Assembly: GCF_035046485.1 (NCBI RefSeq)
Contig: NC_085136.1
Span: forward strand, 321,746,175 to 321,810,174
Direction of reading: 5' to 3'
DNA from: Aedes albopictus
Lineage: Eukaryota; Arthropoda; Insecta; Diptera; Culicidae
DNA: 64,000 bases
The notes under the pieces are model-generated. The model searched no databases and was not told the DNA's origin. It saw only the letters and a program-made list of their open reading frames with translations. The translations under genes were made by a program, and so were the position numbers. How positions within the stretch are numbered: position 1 is the first letter of the stretch; each line of letters opens with the position of its first letter. This document shows, one piece after another, positions 45,297 to 55,133 of this stretch.

Positions 45297-46680
45297 AATC
45301 CGAGATTCATTCCACAGTCTCAGGCGGATTTTACTAAAATCTAAGATCAGTTTTATCCAGAATCTGGGACGGTTTCAGCCAGAAATCTAGAACAGATTAT
45401 ACTCGGCTTTCGCTCGAAATCTGGAACGGACTCCATGCGGAAGCTTGGGCAGACTTTGTTCAAAATCTTATGCAGATTATTCTGATATCCTAAACGGATT
45501 TCATCGGGATCTGTTTTACTGTCTGGAACATATCCCATCCGGAAATTGTCCGGATCAGGGACAGATCCCACCAGTCATAATTGATCATGAATCTGAGGCT
45601 GATTCCTGCTACGATTTAAGACAGATTTCCCATTGATTTCTGGGACAGATTCCATATATTTTTTTAAACATGAGAGGAAATCCTCTAGGAATCGGGAACA
45701 GATACCTCATGAAATCTGGAACTGACTTCACCTGGCATATGGGACAGTACGCTCAGGAATCTGGGACAGATTCCATGGAACGAATCCACCATGCAATGTG
45801 AAACAAATCTATCACGAATTAAAGACAGATTCCACTCGTAAGCTGATCAGAAGCGGATTTCTCCAGAAATATGCGACAGACTTTATCAGGTACAGTCGGG
45901 ATTCGCTATAAACGACGCCACCCACCTTACGCTCACCGCAATTTCTTTGTTGTCTTTCAATCAATACAGTTCGTTTTTGGAAGGTAATTAGCGTACGATA
46001 CATCTATACACAAAAAATGAGCTCAATCGGCTCAAAGGCAGCCAAAAAATCGCGGTGGGCGTAAAGTACTACCCACCGTGTATAACGAATCCTGACTGTA
46101 ATTGGAGCAATTTCGATCCGGAATCTGGTACATATTCCACTAGGAATATGTGTCAGAATTAATTTAATTGTACCTGCTTTCTGAGACAGATTCCACTCCG
46201 ACCCTGGGAACCGAGGTGGAATCACCTGGCACCGGGGACGCATTCCACACGAAATTTGAAACACTGTCCCTCCTTAATCTGGGGCTGCTTACACCTGTAA
46301 TTTGTGACAGGTTACAGCTCGAATCTTGGATACATTCCACTTGGAATTTGGAGTAAAATTCCATGAGACAGATTCCATTCGGATTCTTGGACAGATTCCA
46401 TCTTGAATTAAAGACAGATTCCACACAAAATCTAGGTAACTTTCTTACCTTAACCTGTGATTGATTACATTCGTAGTCGGTGAAGGATTGCAGCACAAAT
46501 CTAGGACATATTCCACCTTGAATAAAAGAATTATTCCATCCGAAATCTGGCAATGATTATACTCGAATGTGGGACATATTCCACTCGGAATCTGGGATGT
46601 ATTCTGCCTGGCATTCAGGACAGATTCCGTGGAAATAACAACCAGCTCCCGAGGGCAATTCACCATTTATTTGTTGATCA
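45297..46680. repeat. Degenerate hairpin minisatellite (AGATTCC...GGAATCT)
   Basis: Irregular units with AGATTCCATCCGGAATCT-type arms and GGGACAGATTCC phrases recur about every 24-27 bases. The sequence differs from the other arrays, but the design, a short inverted repeat in each unit, is the same. Confidence 0.7.
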
Positions 46681-46739
46681 GTGAAGCCTGCGATTCAATT
46701 TACCGAGAAACTGTGCAAAATATTAGTTGAAAAATATCC

Positions 46740-46982
46740 AAATGTCCATATAGGAGGTCTTTAGGAGGCTTAAGGCGGCACAAAGGCGTATGAATTGGTT
46801 CAAGGGGTGTAAAAAGGGGTTTCAGAGGATTTCCGGGGGGTACCAAAGGGGTCAGGAGCCTTTTTGGGGTGTTTCAAGGAGCTCCGTGCAGGATTTCAGA
46901 AGGTTTAAAAAAGTTTCAGAAGCGGTTCCAGAAGTTTCAGATTAATGTTAGGGTTTTGTAGGAGATTGCAAGGGGGCTTTTA
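46740..46982. repeat. GTTTCAG-type degenerate repeat, second copy
   Basis: GGGGTTTCAGAGGATTTC, GGTGTTTCAAGGAG and AAGTTTCAGAAG recur. It is cut off at 46987 by the start of an inverted-repeat element and resumes at about 50740 on the other side. Confidence 0.55.
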
Positions 46983-48279
46983 AAAGCCCAAGTAACACAA
47001 CATGTTCTATAGGAATTATTTCGACTCCAATATGACCAGTTACTATGTTTTGGTTCATAACAATAAAACCGTTTTTCAGACAGATATTTGACCGGAAAAG
47101 CGCAGAAGGTGGAGCTTCGGCAACATATTTGAGATGTTATAATCATGTTCTATATGAATCAAAGCATACTTAATAATGTTTCTTAGTATGTTTTACAATA
47201 CATAATTCTGACAACTTTCAATAAACAAACTACACGTCTTCTTTTTTCAATTGAGGATGAAAATTCAGTTTCTTTTCTAAAGCGTAATCAATGTTTGTTG
47301 CATAACCGTATTCAACTAAGTTTCAAAATGTCAAAAAAAAAAAAACTAGTCAAGTGCAAAACATGGCTTGCGATATTATTTCAGCTAGACTATTTCAACT
47401 TAAAATTGGCTTTCTATGACCAGAAATTATGGTGCGAGTCATTTTTTCTGGTGAAATAGGCATTTGTACTTCGATAAATTTAATGCGCCTTATAAACACG
47501 TATCTTTGAAGGATAATGAAATAAAACAAATTAAACCCATCGTTTTACTTGAACTAATGTAACCTAAAGTGCGTTGTTTTCCTAAATAATATCTCTAATT
47601 CCTGCAAAAAAAGTCATACATCATGGATAAAAATGGGATATTTGACTGGATATTTTATAAATATTAAAAGTATTGATGAAAAAATAAATGGCATACTTGG
47701 ACACTGCATGCTAAATGATTCGAGATATGACTAGAAATTAGCTTAATGCTTACCAATCTGGAAAATTTGTTAATGTAAATTGAGAACATTATTTTGCCAA
47801 TGTCATACATATAGCCATCACAATTTATATGGATACGATTGAAGAAATTTTAAAGTGACAAACACATGCAAAATTGACATTGGCAGAGGAAGCTCTAAAT
47901 AAATAACTGTGGAAATTCTCGTAGACTAACACTAAGCTGAGAAGCAGGCTTTGGTTCAGTGTTGACAACGTCAGATGAAGAAGAATATGTATTTCATTTT
48001 TCACATGTTTGGGCTGATTTTATATACGAAAATTTGACAGATCAATATCATCATCAACATTGTTGTCGGTTCGTAAAATGGGTAATTTTCCATAAAAAAA
48101 ATGCGGTAAAAGTTGATAAGGATTTCAATCTAGAAAAATGGAACACTACTAGTTTTCCCAGGATAATAAAATTGATGTATGCCGTCGAGCCCATTGAAAT
48201 TTTATTAATTAATACAATCAAAATTGTAGAGCATTGGCACGGTAAACTCTGGCAATGCGATTTAGACCTCTTGTAAGGT

Positions 48280-49360
48280 CCTTCAGCCTCTTGTCATGCT
48301 ATTCCGACCCCTACCGCCACGTTGCACCGGCCGGGTTATGAGCAACCTTAGGGAAGATGAGGTAACCAACCCCGGTGGGAACTGTGGTCATATGCTGAGA
48401 GAAGCCGTGAGGGAGAGGGGGGTTTGCTTCGACAAACTTACTGAGTTCCTCCGGACCGGGTTAGTGTTAGGCCCTGCGAGCCGGCCGTAAAAAACAAGCA
48501 CTGTAAAGTCAACAAGTGAAGAATGCGAACCAATACAATGGCGACGATCACAGCGACGGAAAGGGACTTGTGACTGGAAGCTCGGTACCGTAAACCGGGG
48601 TCAAATTGATCTCCGGGTCGAAATTGATCAGACGATTTTCCGATACATAAAGCCTACTCCAAATAGTTTCCTTGCGAATATCGTTTAGTATCTGATTCCA
48701 ACAGCAACATACTTAACAGGAAGTTCTTTGAAGTATGCGTAATCTAACTGAAAAATGTCTGATCAATTTCGACCCGGAGATCAATTTGACCCCGGTTTAC
48801 GGTACGTGGAACTGCAGATCTCTCAACTTCATTGGGAGCACCCGCATACTAGCCTATGTACTGAAGGATTGCGGGTTTGGAATGGTTGCGTTGTAGGAGG
48901 TGTGTTGGATAGAATCTATGGTGCGAACGTTTAGAGGTAATCATACCATCTACTGAGAAGCGCAGAGCGGTTTTGGAAAAGAATGCAGCGCGGGTGGTTA
49001 ACGCTGCAGCATGGAACCCGACAGAATGTGGAGCGATATAGACAGGCGGAGGCAGCAGACTCGCCTCTTCCGGGAGAAAAAGCGCCTCCGATCTTCACGA
49101 AATCCGAACAATTTGTCTGTTTTGCGGATGACATGGATATAATTGCTAGAACATTTGGAGAGTGCCGAACAGTATACCCGCCTGAAACGTGAAGCAGCCT
49201 AACTGGTGGTAAATGCGGCGAAAACGAAGTGCATGCTGGTAGGTGGGACTGAGTGAGACATGACAAGCCTTGGCAGCAATGTTACGATAGACGAGGATAC
49301 TTTCGAAGTGGTAAAGAATTCGTCTACCTCGGTTCCTTGCTAACGGCTGACAATAACGTG
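48280..49360 (+). pseudogene. Internally deleted non-LTR retrotransposon (APE-RT type)
   Basis: Three pieces appear in order on the plus strand. LGTWNCRSLNFIG, the start of an APE endonuclease, lies at about 48581-48840 and is split by a MITE. A pre-RT segment with LQHGTRQNVERYRQAE lies at about 49000-49060. RT motifs FVCFADDMDIIART (about 49115-49160), LVVNAAKTKCMLVGG and EFVYLGSLLTADN (to about 49350) follow. Most of the endonuclease and RT is deleted, and frameshifts are present. It is RTE/LOA-like by eye; the clade is uncertain. Confidence 0.75.
48588..48802. mobile_element. TA-flanked MITE in the LINE endonuclease
   Basis: CCGTAAACCGGGGTCAAATT faces AATTTGACCCCGGTTTACGG; the arms are about 47 bp, with TA outside each end (48586-48587 and 48803-48804). 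Removing it with one TA restores the codons for LGTW. Confidence 0.85.
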
Positions 49361-49589
49361 TACAGTAAATATTTCTGGTATAATGATCCCCTCATTACAT
49401 TTTTTACTATAAGTTTTCATTAGTAACATTATGTATAGTTTTTATTCTTAATTTATTACATATTGAACATCATACCGACATTTTTATGACCGGTAGTGTA
49501 ACATAGCCTAATTAAAAATAATGGTTTTAGTTTATGTCACATATGTTTGTTTGCTTACTGAAAAAACATGAATATGACTTAATGTAAAC

Positions 49590-49850
49590 AAACAAAACAT
49601 ATTATGTTTAACAAAAACTTCATCGAAAACAAGTATTGAAAGACAGACCGAAAATGTTACTCATAAATGACTTATGAAACATACATCATGTTACACATGT
49701 TTACATACATACTGCAGAAACCCTCCATATGACTTCATAAGAACAAATGAAACATATTATGTTTCGGCAGAACTTAACCAAAACAAGTATTGGAAGTAAG
49801 ACTGGAATTATTACTCTAATACGACTTATCAAACATATTGAGTCTGTTGA
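49590..49850. repeat. Two direct copies of an about 100-bp subrepeat
   Basis: AACATATTATGTTT...AACAAGTATTG.AAG..AGAC.G...TTACTC.TA.ACTTAT.AAACATA occurs at about 49590 and again at about 49752. A weaker relative may lie at 50440-50590. Confidence 0.6.
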
Positions 49851-49950
49851 GCTGTAGAGGACATATCCTATAGCTCTCATAAGATCCAACGCTATTCAAG
49901 TGACGCGTCTCGTTCGTTATGTGAGTTGTTGATTTCGTGTAAATTTTTGT

Positions 49951-50279
49951 GAAAATGTGCTTCTACGTCGTACAAACTCGGAAAGCAAAGAAATTAAAAC
50001 CGATTTTAACTGTAGTGCCGTCAAAATGGGTGAAAAACTATGTATGTAGTGTATTGGCCCCCGAACAATTTAATAACGCTGGTGAAAAACAAAGATTCAT
50101 TACCGGATGCAACAACCTGGAAGCAGCAGAAATGCAAAGTAGTTGGCAAAGTGACTACTTTCGATAGAGCAGAGGACACCATGCAAAAATTAGAAGCGCT
50201 GACAGATTCTGAGGATGCTGTTGATATGCCAATGGGGACGTTTAATATCAAGTATATTAAGCAGAATATAACTTGTTGA
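49951..50279 (+). pseudogene. Small transposon-associated ORF, frameshifted
   Basis: The first frame starts at about 49955 (MCFYVVQTRKAKKLKPILTV, then VPSKWVKNY). The second frame (from 50040) continues with VYWPPNNLITLVKNKDSLPD, then TWKQQKCKVVGKVTTFDRAE and ends at 50277-50279. Joining them needs one frameshift near 50045. The layout, a short beta-rich region with PxxW, then WPP and a Lys-rich segment, then a W and a helical FDxAE segment, recalls the N-terminal region of insect DUF4806-type proteins. That is a by-eye resemblance only. Confidence 0.4.
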
Positions 50280-50734
50280 TTTAGAATAGTAGTAAATCCG
50301 TTACTTTCATTGAATGGTAACTTCAAGATTATTGACATTTGTTACTTTTTGGGGTTGACCAAGTTTTTCCCTGACATATAATTTTTGTTTTCATATTATA
50401 GAAGCATACACGACGGTTCCCTACGGAGAATATGTTTGATGAACATATTAGGACAAATATAAAACTTAATCAGACTTGTCATATTGCGACAAAATAAACG
50501 TTATTAGAACATATCCCACAAAATTGACAACAACATGTCAAGTTTGTTTGAAAAGACAAAATATTTACTCAAATACGACTTTTTAATAGGAGATCATTAA
50601 AGACTAGTTTTTGGAATCATGAATATGACTTATACACGACAACATTTGTTTTGAAAAACTTTGAAACAACTGTTATAGGACAAAATGATTAGTTTAAGAC
50701 TTCTGATTATGTTTTCGGTGTTACTTGGGAGGTC

Positions 50735-50835
50735 TTACCTGGTTTCAGAGGAGTTTTAGAAGTAATCAAGGATGGTTTAGGTGAATTCAGGGGGCTGCAG
50801 AGGAATTTCAGGGGCTTCAGGAGGGTACACATGTC
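50735..50835. repeat. GTTTCAG-type degenerate repeat, third copy
   Basis: GGTTTCAGAGGAGTTTTAGA and GGAATTTCAGGGGCTTCAGG directly continue the array interrupted at 46987. Confidence 0.5.
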
Positions 50836-50904
50836 TCTGCTGCCGTTTACTGGCATGTACCAGATATTCCGTTACGTAGGAACGTACCTGGGAAAACTTG
50901 AAAT

Positions 50905-51230
50905 CAGAAAACAAAGCATGTTGATTAATTGGTAAATTGAGTTTGTGAAAAAATATCGCGTCCTGGTGGGACTCGCACTCACGCCACAGAACATGTAACT
51001 GAGGCGAAAGAGAGATGGAGTTGCGAAAATATGACTGTTCATGGTATGAGCTCGAAATCTTCTTTTCCACAGAATCGTTACCTGTTCTATGGCTTAGTTG
51101 GTAAAAGCTCTGGTCAAGCGAATACGGAGTCGTGGGATCGAATCCGACCGGAACGCAATTTTTTTTTCCACAATTTCATCTCTCAATTCGCCAATTTATC
51201 AACATTCTGTTCTGTGCTTCAGAAGGGATT
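50905..51230. repeat. Inverted pair of tRNA-like elements
   Basis: The right copy (plus, 51087-51154) has TGGCTTAGTTGGTAAAAGC and GGGATCGAATCCGACC. The left copy (minus, about 51000-50940) has GAGTGCGAGTCCCACCAGG. Beyond both lie matching tails (TTTTTTCCACAA...CAATTT.CCAAT..ATCAACAT) in opposite orientation. They look like two copies of one short SINE, head to head. Confidence 0.55.
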
Positions 51231-51545
51231 CAAAGTTATTTCTTCGGGGAGTTCCACGATGTTTAGGGGACGTCCCAGAGGTTTCCAGGGGTCTTACGGG
51301 GGAATTAAGGAAGCATTAGAAGTTCCAGGACTTTCAAAGAGATTTCGTATTTCACAGGATTCAAGGATGTTTCAGGAGCGTTTCTAGGCCTTCAAGGATA
51401 CTCCATGTAGCTCCTGGGGGATTTCAGAGGTATTCGATGTGTTTCAGAGGCGTTTTAGAAGGTTTAAGGAGTTACATCGTGATTTATGGTTCTTCTTGGT
51501 ACATAGGAGTTTTATGAGGGGCATGTTAGGGTTTCACACCCTAAA
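51231..51545. repeat. GTTTCAG-type degenerate repeat, fourth copy
   Basis: GGGGATTTCAGAGGTATTC, GTTTCAGAGGCGTTTTAGAA and similar phrases recur. Confidence 0.5.
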
Positions 51546-51779
51546 AACTAAAAGCGCTTTCGAAACCTCCCTTATGAAGCCCCTTAAGACTTCCCTGAAA
51601 TACCTCTAAACACCACATTCCCTCCTTGGAAGCCTCACAAAGATTTCTGATACCCACTAGAAACACTCTGAATACCTCTTCAAAGTCCATGAAAGCCCTT
51701 AAAAACACCTCCGAAATCCACCGAAACTTGCACGAAAGCAAATTTCTCAATTTACTGTGTAGTTTTTGAGATAGTTAAA

Positions 51780-52965
51780 ACACTTCTAGAACAGGCTTCT
51801 ACATACTTCCTGAAGAGATTTTTGAATTCTTACAGAAGAGGCTTCTGAACACTTCTAGAAAAGGCTTCTGGACACTTCCAGAAGAAGCTTCTGGATAGCT
51901 CCAGAAAAGGCATCTGGACACTTCCAGATGAGTCTTCTGGACACTTGTAGAAAAAACTTCTGGACACCTCCAGAAGAGGCTTCTGGATACTCTCAGATAC
52001 TCTCAGAAGAGGCTTCCACTTCCAGAAGAGGCTTCTGTACACTTCCAGAAGATCGATCGGACAATTTCAGAAGAGGCTTCTGGATACTTCCAGAAGTGGC
52101 TTCTGTACATTTCCAGAGAAGGCTTCTGAACACTTCTAGAAGAGGCTTCTGGACACTTCGAGAAGAGGCTTCTAACAGTTCCAGAAGATGCTTCTGGATA
52201 CTTCCAGAAGATGCTTCGGGACACTTCCAGAAGCAGCATCTGGACACATCCAGAAAAGGCTTCTGGACAGTTGTAAAAGAGATTTCTGGACACTTCCAGA
52301 AGAGACTTCTGTACACTTCCAGAACAGGTTTCTGGACATCTCCAGAAAAGGCATCTGGACACTTTCAGATGAGACTTCTGGAAACTTGTGGAAGAGACTT
52401 CTGGTCACTTTAAGATGTGGCTTCTGGACACTTCCAGAAGAAGCTTCTGGGCACTTCCAGAAGAGGCGTCTGGACACTTCCAGAAAAGGCATTCTCTATT
52501 ATTCTAGAAGAGGCTTCTGCACACTTCCAGAGGAGACTTCTGGACACTTTCAGAAGAGGCTTCTCGATATTTCTAGTGCAGGATTCTCGACATTTCTAGA
52601 AGAGGCTTTTCGACACTTCCAAAAAAGACTTCTGGGAACTTCCAGAAGAGGCTTCTAGACACTTCCAGAAGAGGCTTCTGAACACTTCCAGATAAGACAG
52701 CCGATTAGTTCCAGAAGAGGCTTCTAAGCAATTCCGTAAGAATCTTCTGCACACTTCCACAAAAAAAACGGAATACTTCCAGACGTCTTTTCAAGAAATG
52801 CCTAGAAGTCTCTTCTGAAGATTTCCAGCAGCATCTTCCCGGAAACATTCTCGGGAAGTGTGCAGAAGCCTGCTTTGAAGATATCTGGAAGCCTCCTCCT
52901 CTTGACGTCTCTAGAAGATTCTTGGGGAAATCTTCAGAAACTTCTTCCAAATTCCTACAAAACAA
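51780..52965. repeat. 23-bp hairpin minisatellite, forward orientation (about 51 units)
   Basis: The unit core is CTTCTGGACACTTCCAGAAG, an 8-bp stem (CTTCTGGA/TCCAGAAG) around CACT, followed by AGG. Units vary moderately; the right end (52750-52965) is decayed. It lies 0.74-1.9 kb downstream (in transcript sense) of the transmembrane exon at 53702-53912 and is inverted relative to the 55.13-57.66 kb array. Confidence 0.9.
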
Positions 52966-53369
52966 TTTTTGTAAGATCCACCACAGAATATTGTGGAAGT
53001 CTTCAGAAGCATCCTACTTACAACACATTCCGAATTTAGAAACACCGACACAGAGCAATACGTACGTACTTGCCAGAGTCGGGCAAAACTTACTTTAGTA
53101 TCTGCTAAAATGACTGAACACTTTGCAATTGCTGAGCAAATTATCGTTCCGCTCGAGCTCGACAAAAATGTTTCATCGCAATAAGCAAGAGCTCCCATCT
53201 CGGTATTCATATTGGAGTAGGACATTTTTTGGGGTTCTTCGGTCAGAATCCCACCATTTACTGTCTGCTGTCCGTCCGTAATAATGGTGACATCAATGTC
53301 CAACTGAGCCTCATTGTGCGTCGTCTGGGTGAAGAAGAGCCACCACCCGAGTCTGTCCCAGGGATCATG
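52911..53369 (-). other. Unassigned open frame, possible exon
   Basis: A minus-strand frame is open for about 150 codons. The first part reads DRLGWWLFFTQTTHNEAQ, LDIDVTIITDGQQTVNGGIL and ALAYCDETFLSSSSG; a GTAAGT follows at ADTK (about 53091). A CAG lies just before its ACTCGGG (about 53358), and splicing from the donor at 53702 would also keep a frame open. Alternatively it is a chance frame or an old transposon. I recognise no domain. The exon at 37501 fits the donor equally well and looks more like conserved coding sequence. Confidence 0.25.
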
Positions 53370-53701
53370 TACGTTGTTTTACGTCTTGCTTAACGACTGT
53401 TGATGACCCAGTGGGATACTCGAACGAACGTCAACCGCCTTTTCGGAAGCAATTGCCAATGTGATGCGGTGGTGGCTTCATTACCAGACGAGACACTCTC
53501 TGCTCTGCCATAAATTGTCATGCACATCTTCCATCCTTCCAACAACGGTCGTACGAAATGACCACCGAAAGGCAAACAATAACTCATAAACTGATACTAA
53601 AGGCCGACACTTTCGGTCTCCCATCAGCCTGACAATTCCGGAACCAAATGAACCGCAACTCAGTTGCAGATTTGTTGAGAGCGCATAACGTGGAAACTTA
53701 C

Positions 53702-53912
53702 CGCATTCGCTTCCGCACCTCCTGCGGTTCCGGTGGTTTCGGTCGCTTGAGCCTGCATATCGCGACGAAGCCCGCGACGATGACCGAGGTGATGACGACT
53801 CCGGCCGCGGCTGCCACCGCCGCAAACATCACCATCTGCGAGTGCTGCTTCTGCTTGTCGGCGTTGGACGTTTCCGCCGGGGTGGGATCCTCTGAGATGA
53901 TGGTTTCGTCCA
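53702..53912 (-). CDS. Single-pass membrane protein, transmembrane exon
   Basis: The minus strand shows a pyrimidine-rich acceptor CCACCCCCAAACAG (ending 53913), 211 bp, and donor CG|GTAAGT. Two leading bases complete a codon from an upstream exon outside the window. The 69 whole codons give an acidic, Thr/Ser/Pro juxtamembrane segment (residues 1-25), one hydrophobic helix rich in Ala, Val and Ile (about 26-52), then RLKRPKPPEPQEVRKRM. Positive residues after the helix predict a type I topology with the following exons cytoplasmic. It could be a cell-surface receptor or adhesion protein; the ectodomain is not in view, so no family is assigned. Confidence 0.85.
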
Positions 53913-53913
53913 C

Positions 53914-55130
53914 TGTTTGGGGGTGGAAAAGATGGAGTGAGTGAAACAGTGATTTAAGAATACCAATGATTGTATAACTAACTGCTAGACATCAATACAA
54001 AAGCTCTAATTCAGTTTAGAACCTTACAAATGTGTATACTGCAAACGCAGAAGCGTACAAATGTTTTTCAAATCAACGATCTGAACATTTACATGAATAT
54101 AAAAATAATCCATATAACAGTAGGGTGTTCCAAATTGAGATAACATAATGGTACACGGTTGCTAAGCCAACATTGGAACGTGCGTGGGTACTTAGAACAT
54201 GGAAAGTTGAAACAGAATGGTCTCAAATTATTTCTGATTTCTGAGAGCAATTTGTCAAGTTGAGATTCTCTCAATCCCCCAGATTCACTTTTCCAAAAAT
54301 CCCCAGTGTGATGGATGCGCTTCGAACTGTATCCTCTGTAACAAACCATTATCAAGTAAATCAATTTATTGACAACCTCTGCTTCTTCGGAACTAATTAG
54401 ATCCGACCAAACACGATGAAACGACTCTTTGCATCGTCATCCATCCATCAAACCCAGTCCTATCTCATCTGCTGCTACGCTACAAGTCCTTCGTGGAAAA
54501 ATGTCTTTTCTCTACATCCTTCAATCAACATTCCACTCCCCACCGAGCGGCGTCGACGTGAGCCTTACGGCCATTCCGGCTCCGTCCCAAAATTAGAAGC
54601 CCAGCTTCGATTGATTTCGATTTTTCGGGGTAGCAAAGCCTCCACTCATCAGTCGAAGCCCCTCCAGCAGAGCTTACCCGGAACTGGAATTTGACACAAA
54701 CCAAAAATCATCAGGCCCAGGAAAAAAAACAACAACAGATAAACCCAATGAGTCTCCAATCATGTTTGGTTGCTTGCTTACCGCCCAAACTCAGCAGCAA
54801 GGAATTGGCATTCAAAATGATTCATTACCCCCTAGCCTAGCCTCAGCCCAGCTGAAGAAAGACGACGAACGACGATGACAACGACGGGAAATTGGTGAAT
54901 CTGTTGTGATGAACCCGGAGATCCTGGTGATTCTTGGATATCGAATTTGTGACACCACACCGTACTGGATTCCCAGCTACAGCTGGATGTGTGCACTACA
55001 CAGATCTACAGAAGAGTACCGTCGTTTGAGAAATCAGTCACACCAATCACCAGAGCAAGCACAAGACACCATCGTTGGTATCGTCACCCACTGGAATTCG
55101 AGTCGTTCCATGATAAATTGATGAATGCTT
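53914..55130. other. 5' side intron, no assigned feature
   Basis: This is the intron upstream of the transmembrane exon. Short frames such as 54416-54694 have no domain. No array or transposon ends are seen. Confidence 0.45.
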
Positions 55131-55133
55131 CTG

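Larger units (their letters stand above)
46987..50729. mobile_element. 3.7 kb inverted-repeat element, CCCAAGTAACAC ends
   Basis: CCCAAGTAACAC at 46987 faces GTGTTACTTGGG ending at 50729. GTTTCAG-type repeat lies on both outer sides, consistent with one insertion into that repeat. It contains a LINE fragment (48280-49360), two direct repeats with AACATATTATGTTT (about 49590 and 49752) and a small ORF (49951-50279). If these ends belong together this is the longest member of the CCCAAGTAACA family here. Confidence 0.6.
37668..53701 (-). other. Intron, about 16.0 kb
   Basis: It runs from donor CG|GTAAGT (53701 downward) to acceptor GTTGCAG (37668). The phase is consistent (2 then 1). It contains degenerate minisatellites, a hAT-like mosaic, the 3.7 kb inverted-repeat element and a 23-bp array near its 5' end. 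Confidence 0.7.

Noticed and set aside
54416..54694. 92-codon plus-strand frame
   Set aside because: No domain, signal peptide or splice support; on the opposite strand from the gene in whose intron it lies.
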